Source of the DNA: Shinisaurus crocodilurus
Lineage: Eukaryota > Chordata > Lepidosauria > Squamata > Shinisauridae
NCBI GenBank assembly: GCA_021292165.1
Contig: CM037880.1
Span: 211,372,942-211,436,941 of the forward strand
Direction: 5' to 3'
Length of the DNA stretch: 64,000 bases
Below are positions 35,059 to 45,059 of the stretch, one piece after another; the stretch's first letter is position 1, and the number at the start of each line of letters is the position of its first letter. The notes beneath the pieces are model-generated. The model saw nothing but the letters and a program-made list of their open reading frames with translations. It was not told the origin of the DNA and ran no database searches. A program made the position numbers and the translations under genes.

Positions 35059-35471
35059 TATGAGCACCACTGACCACAAGGTAGGCAAACAAAATTTATA
35101 CATCATATTTGCCTGCAAAACTCATCTTCCTAACTCCCATCAGCACAGACGACTTCACATCTCAAATCTACAGACTCGTAGCAGTAACATGGCATTCTAC
35201 AGGCCTTATTAGGCCAGGTATGACCTGTGAGCTTTTATCTTACCTATCCCATCCATTTAATGTTGCTTTCTAGTATACCAGCAAGCCAATTTTTTGAAAA
35301 AAATATTTGCTGCTGTTTAAAACAAAAGGCAAAATCCTTACACAGAGGCAGTGAGGTCCAGTGAGTATAGAAGCTATAGAAGTTTCCCAAATGGGGCTCT
35401 GTGCAGGTGCAGAGCCCAAAGAGTGATGCACAGACCCCACGAAGAAGGTATAGAAATTAAGCAACACCTAC

Positions 35472-35611
35472 CTTGCCAAAGCAGGGGCTGGTACTCCCCG
35501 TGACCGTAAAGGAGGTTTTCCACGAACTACTGGAACTTCTGCATCTTCTGAGCCACCATTCAAGTAAGTTAATTCCTGCAATTGTGCCTGTCGGATTTCA
35601 TCATTGTAGTC
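35472..35611 (-). CDS. KHDRBS3: KHDRBS3 internal exon: QUA2 end and first RG motifs
   Basis: This 140-nt exon encodes [20 protein letters not shown], then an acidic stretch (SEDAEVPVV) and the start of the Arg/Gly region ([18 protein letters not shown]). The first part is the conserved QUA2 flank of the STAR domain. The RG dipeptides are the type of site methylated by PRMT1 in this family. The acceptor is TGCCTAG and the donor AAG|GTAGGT. The exon ends two bases into an Arg codon, which the next exon completes with A. Phase, length and sequence all support a true coding exon. The SEDAEVPVV spacer is closer to what I recall of KHDRBS3 than of KHDRBS1/2. Confidence 0.96.
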
Positions 35612-35934
35612 CTAGGCAGGAAGGAAGAGGATACATTCACCTCTGAAGATATCCATGTCAAATATTTAATGGCATTTTGTATTTGTTCATGTTGCAAATA
35701 TCTGACAAACAGTTATAAAGGTAGAGGCACATGATTGATATAGACTCCTTTTTACTGGGCTGAATCAGTTATTTGTTTTTTAACCTTTTAAAAAAAAAAA
35801 TCCAAGGTATTCCCACAGGATGCAAGAAATCACTTAAATCCTTGTTTTTCAACCCTCATTAAGCTACTGCCAAGATTGATACTCTTATCTTCTCTTGAAG
35901 CTTAGTCACTGAGCTAGGGGAAGTATCAAGAATA

Positions 35935-36150
35935 TAAGAAGTGCCTTGCAGGATCAGATCAAAGTGTATCTAGTCCAGCATAGTGTTTTCAGCCATAGCC
36001 GTCCAGATGCCTTTGGCCATTTCACAAGCAAGACTTGAAGATCGTGGCATTCTCCTGTTTCTCCCCACAGCATCTGGTATCAATTGATTCCATTTAATTG
36101 CCATGGATGATAGCCCCTGATAGACCTATCCTTCTTTCTAATTGTTTAAT
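35935..36150 (-). repeat. CR1 LINE 3' UTR fragment (antisense)
   Basis: The text 'aagaatataagaagtgcctt', then 'catctagtccagca'-like and 'ttgccatggatgatagcccc', is a diverged CR1 3' end in reverse. Confidence 0.65.
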
Positions 36151-38360
36151 CCTTAAAAAGAACACACTTGTAAGCCCCTTTTAATGCAACTAAGCAAGAG
36201 TACTGCTGGGTTCAATAGTACAAAGCAAGGAACAGTAGCTGTGCCATGTGTGCATGAATGCATAAAAGACGACTGACACCAGTTTGTCTTTAATACCACC
36301 ATCCCAAATGAAGCGGAGTCTGGTAATATTCAGGCATTCCAGATCACTAGTATCCAGCAGAGATGAAGCTTAGTCATCCATTTGCTTTGCAGAATTATAT
36401 ATATGCAAGATAGGTCTTGAATGGTGGTGGTAGTACTGGGGTTCCATAAATCCACTAGGACTTCCCCCCACCACCTACCAAGCACCTGTAACTCCACATG
36501 CTCAGCACAAAGATCTCCTCGCTAAATTTTCCAGAAATTGCAGGTGGAGAAGACATCCCTCCTTCTACTAAAGTCTTCCATAATTCATGGAGCTGGAGAG
36601 AATAACGGAATGGTTTTCCTCCCTCCCCACAGTTTTTACAGGAAATGGTGGCAGAAGCCTGGTGCTGTCAATACATCCTGCAAAAGCCCAGCACAGTAGG
36701 GCTATCTGTAAATACCACAGGACACAGGGTGGGAGGAGGCAGAGGCAGCCACAAACAATGGTTGGTGGATAAGTCAAGCCAATGGTTGGGGGAGAGAAGA
36801 CAAACACACCTGTGGCAAGTTCTACCAGTTGGTTGCGGGTTCTACTATCAGCAACACACTGCAGAGTGACTAATCACGTGAATGTATTTGCTATGAACTA
36901 TGTTTGCTACGAATGCGTTTGTGTGTGTATGTGGGGGAGTACAGAGATCACAGCAGAATCTGGTGTACTGTGCATCTTTTGGTTTGGCCTGGTGGCTGTG
37001 CAGCAATTCAAATAAACACAGATCTAGTTAGAAAAGTCCCAAAATACAGAAGGCGTGCTTAACATGAGGTGCTGGTATGTGGATGGAGAACCTGCTTGAA
37101 TTCTCCATTTACATTCAGCCTCTGAATTGATGTTTTGAGAGTGGCTTGATTTTAAAAATACTGAAACGGTTTCCAGCCAGAAGCTCCAAGTCATAAATAA
37201 GATGCAGGCAGTAAACTATTCTACTCTCCACAGAGTTCCTTTCAAGAGTATTACAAAATTCAAAACAAAAGTTATTTTACAGTTTGGAGAGTGCCTCTCA
37301 ACTGTATAGAGGACTTCAAAGCAATGAACACTCCTCCGTGTTCAAAGAGGACACGCTCTTCCTCATCCAGGACACAAAAATAGATAAGTGAGCTAATGTT
37401 GGCACTTCAGAGTTCAATTTCTATTCATGGGGATTCTATAATTGAGTTAGATAGCTTTGTGTAAAGGAGTAAAAGGGATGACGGAGTCCAATATAGTTTC
37501 TTTCATCTTACTCCAAACAGTTCTCTGTGAGGGTTTCCTTTCCCACTGAAGAGATTTTATTCAAAATACTAGCAACCCTGACAGGATTTCATGATTTTAA
37601 ACAGTTCATTAACCAAACAACTGGAAGAACAGACTGAAGACATTTGTCTAGAAAAATCCAGTCTGGTCTTCCAAAGACTATTGGGGTGTGGTTGGGGGGG
37701 TGAAAACAGCACAGACTTCTGAACAGTTTCCTGACTTTCCAATAGCAACACTATTAGTTTTAAGACAAGCAAAAAAATGAACAAGAACATGGCTGTATGA
37801 ACCAAATCTTTTACTTGCTACCATATAAATGGCTGGATGGCTGCCCAAGGCTCTGCACAGAAAACTACCAGAAATTCTGGTAATGGGTTCATGACCTTAT
37901 ACAAATCTCCCAGGATCCACTTAGTCAGGGCTTCCTAAGCTAACAAAGCTCTTAAGACATTCAGTTAATAGAACATCCAAATGAATGGGATTTCTGGGAT
38001 TTTTCTGCATAGAGCTACATGATTTGGCTATTCATTTGGTAGCAAGTAGGGAACCAGTTCTCACAAGGTCCTAATACAAAATGGATTAAGATTCCAAACA
38101 TTTAAAAATCAGGAATACATATCATAGTAAAATACAGATCCACAGCAGGGCAACTCACTTATTTTCAAGGTGAGAGGCGCCAGCTCAGCAAAGCTGCACC
38201 TAGCCTTCCACTGCAATTCTGACATGGTGGAATAGTCCTATGGAAGTGCACGCCATGTGGCGAGAATGTCATGTTCCATTTATTTAATTTATGCACAACT
38301 TTTCAATCCAGAAAACTTTTACAAGGTTCTAGTAGAGCAGATGTGAAAGGCAGTAACAAT
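36151..38360. other. Intronic sequence, nothing recognised
   Basis: Mostly unique-looking DNA in the intron between exons 35472-35611 and 40009-40155. No supported gene, repeat or regulatory site is seen. Confidence 0.45.
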
Positions 38361-38365
38361 TCCCA

Positions 38366-38575
38366 AAGTTTTATTTTTATTTATTTATTACATTTATACC
38401 CTGCCTTTTTTCCTGCAAGGAACCCAAGGCGGCTTACATAATCCTCCTCCTCCTCTCCATTTGATCCTCACAACCCTGTGAGGTAGGTTAGGCTGAGAGT
38501 CAGTGACTGGCCCAAAGTCACCCAGTGAGTTTCATGACTGAGCAGGGACTAGAACCCAGATCTCCCACAGGCTGC
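38366..38575 (-). repeat. tRNA-headed SINE with L2-type tail (antisense)
   Basis: The complement of the tail ('tttattacatttataccctg') begins it, followed by 'cctcacaaccctgtgaggta' and 'ccagtgagtttcatgactga'. The tRNA-like head end is partly lost near 38575. Confidence 0.8.
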
Positions 38576-38975
38576 TCCAACAATATTGTTAAGGCCAGCG
38601 GTTGGCAGCACTACTTGTAAGCAGCAAGGCTGGGAGAGCTCTCATCTGAAAGTTGCACTATATACATGTAACAATGCCAGCGTCATGGTGCAATACTCCT
38701 TTTTATGAATGGGGTTTGCCACTAAATGTGAGCAGGGTTACACCAGACACTGTTTCGGCCTAAACCCATTGTTCCCACGTTATGTTACAACACTAAATGG
38801 ATAGGGTCACAGCTACAGTAATGTGACATGTGGATTGTTAACTCCCAAACAGTTTAAATGGGATGGGGGCACTGTCTACTCAACAAAGTAGTATATGCAG
38901 AATTTTCAAGGGTCGCTTTTGTTAGTTGATTTCAGTTTTAAACCTGTATCTCTGCTATTAATCCTAGAAAACATA

Positions 38976-39102
38976 GGGTTGGATCTAGACAGCACCATAG
39001 TTAAATTAGTTAAGACTAGTTAAGTTAAATAAGTAATGACTGACTTAAGTCCCACTGATTTCAATGGGTCTATGCCAAGCATGACACAGTCTGGATCCAA
39101 CC
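38976..39102. repeat. TIR repeat, GGGTTGGATC ends
   Basis: GGGTTGGATCTAGAC at the left pairs with GTCTGGATCCAACC at the right. It contains 'cccactgatttcaatgggtc'. A second, less complete relative is at 39425-39545. Confidence 0.65.
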
Positions 39103-39424
39103 TATATTCTTTATGGATACATTTATGTCCATCTAATGATATTCTTCACTGATCACCTCAGATTGTACATTAAACCCCAGCTGACTTTGCAGACCATAAG
39201 AACTGATTTGATGCATGAGATGAAAGCTCTATCTATTCCAGCACTCTGTTTCCAAAAGCAGTCAGCCAGACTGAGCATGAACGTGATGGCCTTTCCCCAT
39301 TAGTCTCCAGCTCAGCATCTGGTATTCAGGAGGTACATACTACATAGCTTCTGTAATGGAGATCTGCGGCAATGGCCAATGAACATTTATCAACATTCCT
39401 TCCATGAACTGGCCAACACCACAC

Positions 39425-39545
39425 TATCAGTAGGTTCCAGACTTAGTTATGTTTTGAGTAGACCCATTGAAATCAAGTTGCTCATGACTAATTTGGCCCC
39501 ACTGATTTTAATGAGTCTACTCGAAGTATGACAAACTATCTAATA
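39425..39545. repeat. Palindromic repeat related to 38976-39102
   Basis: 'gagtagacccattgaaatca' and 'tgattttaatgagtctactc' are near-complements. The terminal GGATC text is lost. Confidence 0.55.
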
Positions 39546-40008
39546 CACTGAATTTCAGGGACATGTTTCTACATCACAGACAGAAGACGTCGACCAAGGA
39601 CCAAAATAGGCTACAACTGTTTGTGGCCGTTTAGACTCCATTCATACAGGGCATTAACTTCTGCTCTTTGGCTTCCATGATGGCCAGTTGACCTGGAATG
39701 CAATAACGTTTTTAGACATGAGTGAAGGCGTACAACACACATGCCAGAATTCTTTCCAGTGCCAGCTTAAAACTTTCTGATGTTCTTGTCAGGAAAGGAA
39801 TCTATGCCTAACAGTAGCATCTTACTGGAATACAATGCCTTTTTCACCACCAAAGTGTTGACCAAGTGGGTCTTCAAGATTATATTTTTATTCTGACCTG
39901 TCTGTAAGTCTCAAAAAATAAAAATAAAAAAGTCCTCCCATAAAAAACAGAGGTAACTTTTCATGTAGAACAACAACTGAAATGAAAAAGGTTGCAATAT
40001 GTACTAAC

Positions 40009-40155
40009 AGGGATGAGGAACTTCTTAATTTCTTCCAGTGCATGTCCCATTCTGGCATATGCTTCTGCTGGCGGGGCAAACACCTCAATTAACACATGCA
40101 GGTCATCATTTAGGTGGAAGTACTTCGCTTCTCCACTTTTCCTCAACTCTTCTTC
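40009..40155 (-). CDS. KHDRBS3: KHDRBS3 internal exon: second half of KH domain and start of QUA2
   Basis: This 147-nt exon encodes 49 residues beginning [20 protein letters not shown] and ending EEIKKFLIP. It supplies the later beta-strands and C-terminal helix of the KH domain ([11 protein letters not shown], then a helix with [10 protein letters not shown]) leading into QUA2. The minus-strand acceptor reads ...TTCCCAG before GAAGAAGAG. The donor is GTTAGT, a weaker variant of GTRAGT. Both junctions lie between codons, so skipping this exon would keep frame but destroy the KH fold. The length and boundaries match the usual exon structure of the KHDRBS family. Intron to the next exon: 4,397 bp, the shortest in the window. 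Confidence 0.97.
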
Positions 40156-40339
40156 CTGGGAAGACAGAAAAGTAATACATAGAGAATAATCATATGGGGT
40201 AGAAAAACATAAAAGCAAAGTTTTCATTAACAGTTGCCATCTTACAGACTATTGATTTTTTATTTATTTTAAATTCTCAATCAAAACGAGCCTGGAAACA
40301 AACTTACAATTATCTCCTAAATTATTCTGCAGAAGACAA

Positions 40340-40497
40340 GACAAGACCACATGCTTTGAATTCAAAAATCCTGTCATCTTCAGTTACGGCTGGGAAAGGC
40401 CCCTCTCTTAAAACCCTGGAGAGCTGCAGTCAGTCAGTAAAAAAAAATATACTGAGTTAGATGGACCTAGTGTCTGACTCTGGCAGCTTCCTTTATT
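40340..40497 (+). repeat. Decayed tRNA-Ala SINE
   Basis: 'aaaaccctggagagctgcag' and 'gtctgactctggcagcttcc' match the body and tail of 27185-27378. The head near 40352 ('cacatgctttgaattc') is badly decayed. Confidence 0.6.
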
Positions 40498-40566
40498 CCT
40501 AACATGTCCACAGACCTTCAAGTACAGACATGCTGTTTGATGGTAGTACAAGACGTTCTGTTAGAA

Positions 40567-40641
40567 CAGTGTTCTCCAACCCTGGGTCCCCAGATGTTTT
40601 TGGCCTACAACTCCCAGCATGCCCCAGCCAGGAGAACACTG
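40567..40641. mobile_element. Short hAT MITE with TSD TGTTAGAA
   Basis: The 75-bp element runs CAGTGTTCTCCAACCCTGGG ... GGAGAACACTG, with identical target repeats at 40559-40566 and 40642-40649. It appears to be an internally deleted relative of 63112-63232. Confidence 0.88.
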
Positions 40642-40884
40642 TGTTAGAAGAAGCATCTCAGCAGTACGGCTTATGTACCATCGTAACTGCGCATTCTAGC
40701 CTTTCTCATTCAATCTCATACCAACTAACTGAAGCCTGTCACCATTACTACAGATGGAGGAGGTCACACTAAGGGACATTTTACACATTACAAATTTCAG
40801 TGTACACACAAAGGTACATGCAATGTATACTCATGTCTAAAAGCAACTACACATACTAGGTTCACCATAGTTATGGACAGTGCA

Positions 40885-41135
40885 CAAATATTTATTCATT
40901 CATTTGATTTGTACCCCACCTTTCTCCCAAAAATGACACTCAAGGCGGCTTACAATCACTGATAAAAACAACACATTGAACAACACACTGAAACACAATT
41001 CAAAGCAATTCGGAACAGAACAAAAACAGAGTAAAAACAGCATCCAGGTCAACAGGCACACCAAAGGCTCACTTGAATAAAGCGGTCTTTGCCTGTGATA
41101 TAGTGAAAGCCATGGCCAACTGAGATGTTTCAAAT
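40885..41135 (-). repeat. L2-type LINE tail (antisense)
   Basis: 'tttgtaccccacctttctcc' and 'ctcaaggcggcttacaatca' are the complement of an L2-like 3' end. The upstream part is decayed. Confidence 0.55.
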
Positions 41136-41181
41136 GGAGGGGGGGAGAGCACTGTCATTTGAAATGTAATATGCTCTAATC

Positions 41182-41407
41182 CAGGGGTTCTCAACCTGGG
41201 GCCATAAGGCCCCCAGGGGGCCCCAGGATATTTCAAGGGGGCCACAGGTGAAAATCACATAGATGAGGGGCCACGGCACGAGATTAGGGGGCCAGAGAGA
41301 GAAGTGAAGAAAACAGAGAAGTGACCGAGAAAAGAAAACAGGAAAGAAAACAGGAAGGAAACAAGGTCGGAAGGGGGCCAAAGTCGGAAAAAGGTTGAGG
41401 AACACTG
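41182..41407. mobile_element. hAT element (CAGGGGTTCTCAACC ends) with TSD CTCTAATC
   Basis: The 226-bp element has a left end CAGGGGTTCTCAACCTGGGG and a right end GGTTGAGGAACACTG. Perfect 8-bp repeats lie at 41174-41181 and 41408-41415. The ends resemble SPIN-like hAT elements. The interior is purine-rich (41280-41390). Confidence 0.9.
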
Positions 41408-41648
41408 CTCTAATCCATAATATGTGAAGCAAGGATTTGTAACCAGTATCTCCGATACGGCCCAATATTCAGCATCCAACAGTGAGTGTCCATAATGGAT
41501 CTCAATCGACAATGGGCAGATATTGAAGATTAATATTCATCTCTAAAGAAAACAAGGAGCAAGCCCCTACCAATTAGAATCTTGCATTGTACTTGAACTG
41601 AAATCACTAAAAGCATGTATAAGTATACATTGTGTTATTTCTTATATT

Positions 41649-41777
41649 GCCCTTCCCCGAAGTGGCGCCCTCGGGATGTGTTGACTACAACTCCCATCAT
41701 CCCCAGCCAGTATGGGACCGGTCAGAAGTGATGGGAATTGCAGTCCAAAACATCTGGAGGGTACCACATTGGGGAAG
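41649..41777. repeat. hAT MITE copy, decayed
   Basis: 'gactacaactcccatcatcc' and 'aattgcagtccaaaacatct' are the two halves. A possible imperfect target repeat is CTTATATT/CCTATATT (41641-41648 and 41778-41785), with borders off by a few bases. Confidence 0.65.
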
Positions 41778-42045
41778 CCTATATTATCCCAACAATGGGG
41801 ATACCTACCTTTTCCAACCTCTAAGCAGTTTCTGTGAAATGTATTTTTTTGTGACAAGATGGCCACTACTGATGAAATACAAAGCATGAGGATTCCCAGT
41901 TTGGGTACAATATCAGCTGTTTATCATAGAGTTCAATGAAAAATTCAATTAGATTACTTATATGCATGAAGACTACACCAAGAATTGCTGGTTATACAAT
42001 TATATTATTTTTTATTGTATGGGAAGGTTCTGTACCTTGTGGGAG

Positions 42046-42232
42046 GGGAGCATAGCTCAGTGGTGGAGCACATGCTTTGCATGCAGACGGTCCAAGCTTC
42101 AATCCCTGGCATCTCCAGGTAGTACTGGAAAAACTCCAGTCTGAAGCCCTGGAGAGCCGCTACCAGTCAGTGTCGACAATACTGGGCTACATGGGCTAAT
42201 GGTCTGACTCAGTATGAGGCAGCTTCCTACCT
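42046..42232 (+). repeat. tRNA-Ala-derived SINE
   Basis: Head GGAGCATAGCTCAGTGGTGG, then 'catgctttgcatgcagacgg'. The body is 'agccctggagagccgctacc' and the tail 'atgaggcagcttcctacc'. It is near full length. Confidence 0.87.
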
Positions 42233-42589
42233 TTTATTTTAAAAAATAAATAAATAACTGTAAGCTGCCTTGTAAGGACTTCCTCTAAAAGCACACAAAC
42301 ACACACAACTAAACAAATTGAATCACTCACCTCCATAAACAGACCCAAAGGTATGAACCTACTTGGCTACACACAGCTATACTTTCACAGACCCCCTCCG
42401 GAGCGGGGAAATACTTTGTAATTGCAACACCATTGCAGCCCATATGATTAAGAGAGACTAGAGCAGCCTGTAATGGTGCACATCCAGTTTCTCAAGCTTA
42501 CATACCTCGGCAGGGTGGGGGGCATATTTAACTTCCTCTGAAGGTTTCCTAACCCACATCATCCCTGACCAGTGGTCATGCAGGGTGGG

Positions 42590-42655
42590 GGCTGAGGGGA
42601 GTTGTAGTTCATAACATCTGGAGGGCACCAGGTTGGAGAATGCTGGAGTAGCCCA
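42590..42655. repeat. hAT MITE fragment
   Basis: 'ggagttgtagttcataacat' then 'ctggagggcaccaggttgga'. Only one half is preserved. Confidence 0.6.
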
Positions 42656-43298
42656 GTTAGACAAGGGATTCTCAGTGTTTGAGAGGGTGAGCATATTTCC
42701 CTACGGTGAGCTGCTCTAAACAAAGCAATTCAACAGTTCGCACTTCCAAGCTGTGAATGGGAAGACAGCAAGGATGTTTCTCAAAATTTTGAAGCCCATT
42801 TTTGGAGACTTTTTTTTAAAAAAAGTTAAAAAAGGGGGGGGAAAGATCCACAAGGCTGCATGAATAGTGGGGAAATTTTCACTCCAGAAAACCTGAGCTC
42901 AGAAACAGCTGAAGTAACTAACTCACTGAATTCAAATGTGCAAGATTATGGCCACGAGCTCTGATGTCTCTCATGGAGGATATACGGTATCTATCAATGG
43001 CTATTTCACATGATAGCTAAATGGAGCGTCCACGAATAGAAGCAGTATGCCTCTGAACTGGGGACAAACAATGGGACTGTCTTGTTTTTTATTGATCTGA
43101 GCCCCTTACAGATGGGGATGAAGAGTGGGGTCAAAATGCTAACAGAGCAATAACAAGGTATGGCCATTACTTGTGAGAACCCCAAGGCATTTGGCCATGT
43201 GAAGGGATGTACCAAAACAGGGAAATCCGACCTGTTTGAGCTCGCCAGATTTCCTGCCCACTTCCAAACTGTGAAGGAAGGAGCCTTTGGGGGTTCAT

Positions 43299-43400
43299 GC
43301 ATGCATGCATGCATGCATGCGCGCGTGCACGCACACACACACACACACACACACACCCTCATGTGTGAACCGGCTAAAGGCTGGGTGTGTGTGTGTGTAT
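43299..43400. repeat. Compound microsatellite (GCAT)n-(AC)n-(GT)n
   Basis: 'catgcatgcatgcatgcatg' passes into 'cgcgcgtgcacgcacacaca' and then, after a short gap, 'gtgtgtgtgtgt'. The alternating purine-pyrimidine run (43299-43355) has Z-DNA potential. Confidence 0.92.
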
Positions 43401-43589
43401 GGTTCCTCTTGATAGCCCCTGCCGCGTCCCAAAGTCTACAGTGACCCGGCTTTCAAGTGCAAATGCCATGAGTCATGAGCTCCCCTCCCTGCCTGGCCAG
43501 GTGAAGTGCATCATGATTGACTGGAGGCAGAGAAGCTACAGGAAGGAGGGGGGGGAGGGGAAAAAGGTACGGTATATTCCCAAAGTGTA

Positions 43590-44040
43590 GCCTTTGTGTC
43601 TTTGTTCGTCGCGTGGTTGCTGGCTGTGGAGCCATGGCAGCAAGCCAGGCAGAGGTCCAAGCCTTCGGGGGGCCTCAGGATATGACCCCAGGTAGCTCCT
43701 GGTGAAATTAGCTGAATGAGGGCTCTGGTAAAGACAGGCCTTGTGGAGGGCTACCCATCTCGGACCTTCGGGTAGGTGAAGTAGTCCTCCCTGGCAGCAA
43801 GGCTGTGTTGGATCTAACCCTGGAAGAGAACAGACCCCCAGGTAACAGAGTTGTGTGCCTGGGAGATATTAAGGAATCAGGTTTTGTTATTTTGCAGCTT
43901 TACTTTGTACCAAAGTGTCTCCCCATTTTGTGCTTCTCTCATTTCCCTATTCTTGTTGTAAAATGCTACCAGAATAAACCTTTCTTGGTTTTACCCCACA
44001 TGGTGTTTGTGGATTGCTCTGCTTGGTTCAGTAACTAAAT
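43590..44040 (+). other. Unresolved repeat or transcript-end-like segment
   Basis: This contains a polyadenylation-like AATAAA (43974) after an extended T-rich stretch, and 'accccacatggtgtttgtgg' beyond. It could be the end of an LTR or a retroposed copy, but I could not find a paired terminus or target duplication. Confidence 0.3.
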
Positions 44041-44212
44041 CCAGGTTATAGACAAAGGCAAGTCCCTGAACAGAGATTCAAGTAGGATTGCAGACAGCTG
44101 AGGCTGGCAATCTGGTACCTTGAGATCTCTGGGGGTCTTGGGTCCTTTGGGGTAGGAAAGGGTGGGGGTGTGGCGGGTCAGCCAGCCCCCCCTTCCTCCA
44201 CACAAACAAACA

Positions 44213-44487
44213 GGCTGAGTCGAGTTTTTTTCGCAGACTTCTGCCTGTAAGACAGACTGCGATTTGCATATTTTTTTCAAACCACCAATGGAATTTGCGC
44301 ATAACAGCGGCCGGAAATCTTGTTTTAACACGACTTGTACAATTTGCACAAATCACGCTAGAGCCAAGTGCTTTTCGTGAGCCGTTTTGTGCAAATTCCA
44401 TTGGTGGGTTGAAAAAAAATACACAAATCGCCGTCCGTCTTACAGGTGGAAGTCTGCAAGCTGGCTTGACTCGCACTGCAGCGATTC
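44213..44487. mobile_element. Foldback element with about 70-nt arms
   Basis: The left arm 44236-44305 contains 'cctgtaagacagactgcgat' and 'caccaatggaatttgcgca'. The right arm 44393-44460 is its near-complement ('tgcaaattccattggtgggt', 'cgtccgtcttacaggtgg'). Outer CGAGTC (44218) and GACTCG (44468) also pair. It is CpG-bearing and has no coding capacity. The target duplication is unresolved. Confidence 0.75.
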
Positions 44488-44944
44488 TGTGCCAGTGCGT
44501 GGGCAGAGAACCAGAATCCTGGGGGCTGAACCAAGGAAATCCAATGGATTTCCACCCCTCGAACAGATTCCTCACACATCCCTAGCCATGTGGTGTTTGG
44601 TGTTGGAAGGAAAATGCTGGACTAGATTCAACTCTGTCTGATCCAGCAAGGCAATTCTCTTCACCAATGTTTTGTTGCATGACCCTTCAGAGGGAACCAA
44701 CAGGAGACCAAGAAATATTTCTCCCTTGATTCTCACCAACAGAAACAAGTCCAGCATTACACCTATTGAATTAAGATGACGTAGAACAATCACTGGAAAT
44801 TAGGAAGCGTCATAACTCCTCTGGGACCCAGTCTATCTACAAAGCTGTGCCTCTCTATTTGAGAAACAATGTTGGATTAATTCTCCCTCGCTGCCCTCAT
44901 AACTGTAGGTGGATTTAGAGCCATTTTGGATCCTCACAAGGTAG

Positions 44945-45055
44945 GCAATGTGGTACCCTCCAGATGTTTTGGCCTGCAACTCCCTTCGGCCCAAGCCAGC
45001 ATAGGCAATTGTTAAAAATTATGGGAATTATAGTCCAAAACATCTGTACTACATT
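44945..45055. repeat. hAT MITE copy, decayed
   Basis: 'ctccagatgttttggcctgc' and 'aattatagtccaaaacatct' are paired halves. The termini are lost. Confidence 0.6.
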
Positions 45056-45059
45056 TTTA

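Noticed and set aside
41130..41512. Phe/Leu-rich minus-strand frames resembling a membrane protein
   Set aside because: They arise from the complement of the purine-rich interior of the hAT element at 41182-41407.
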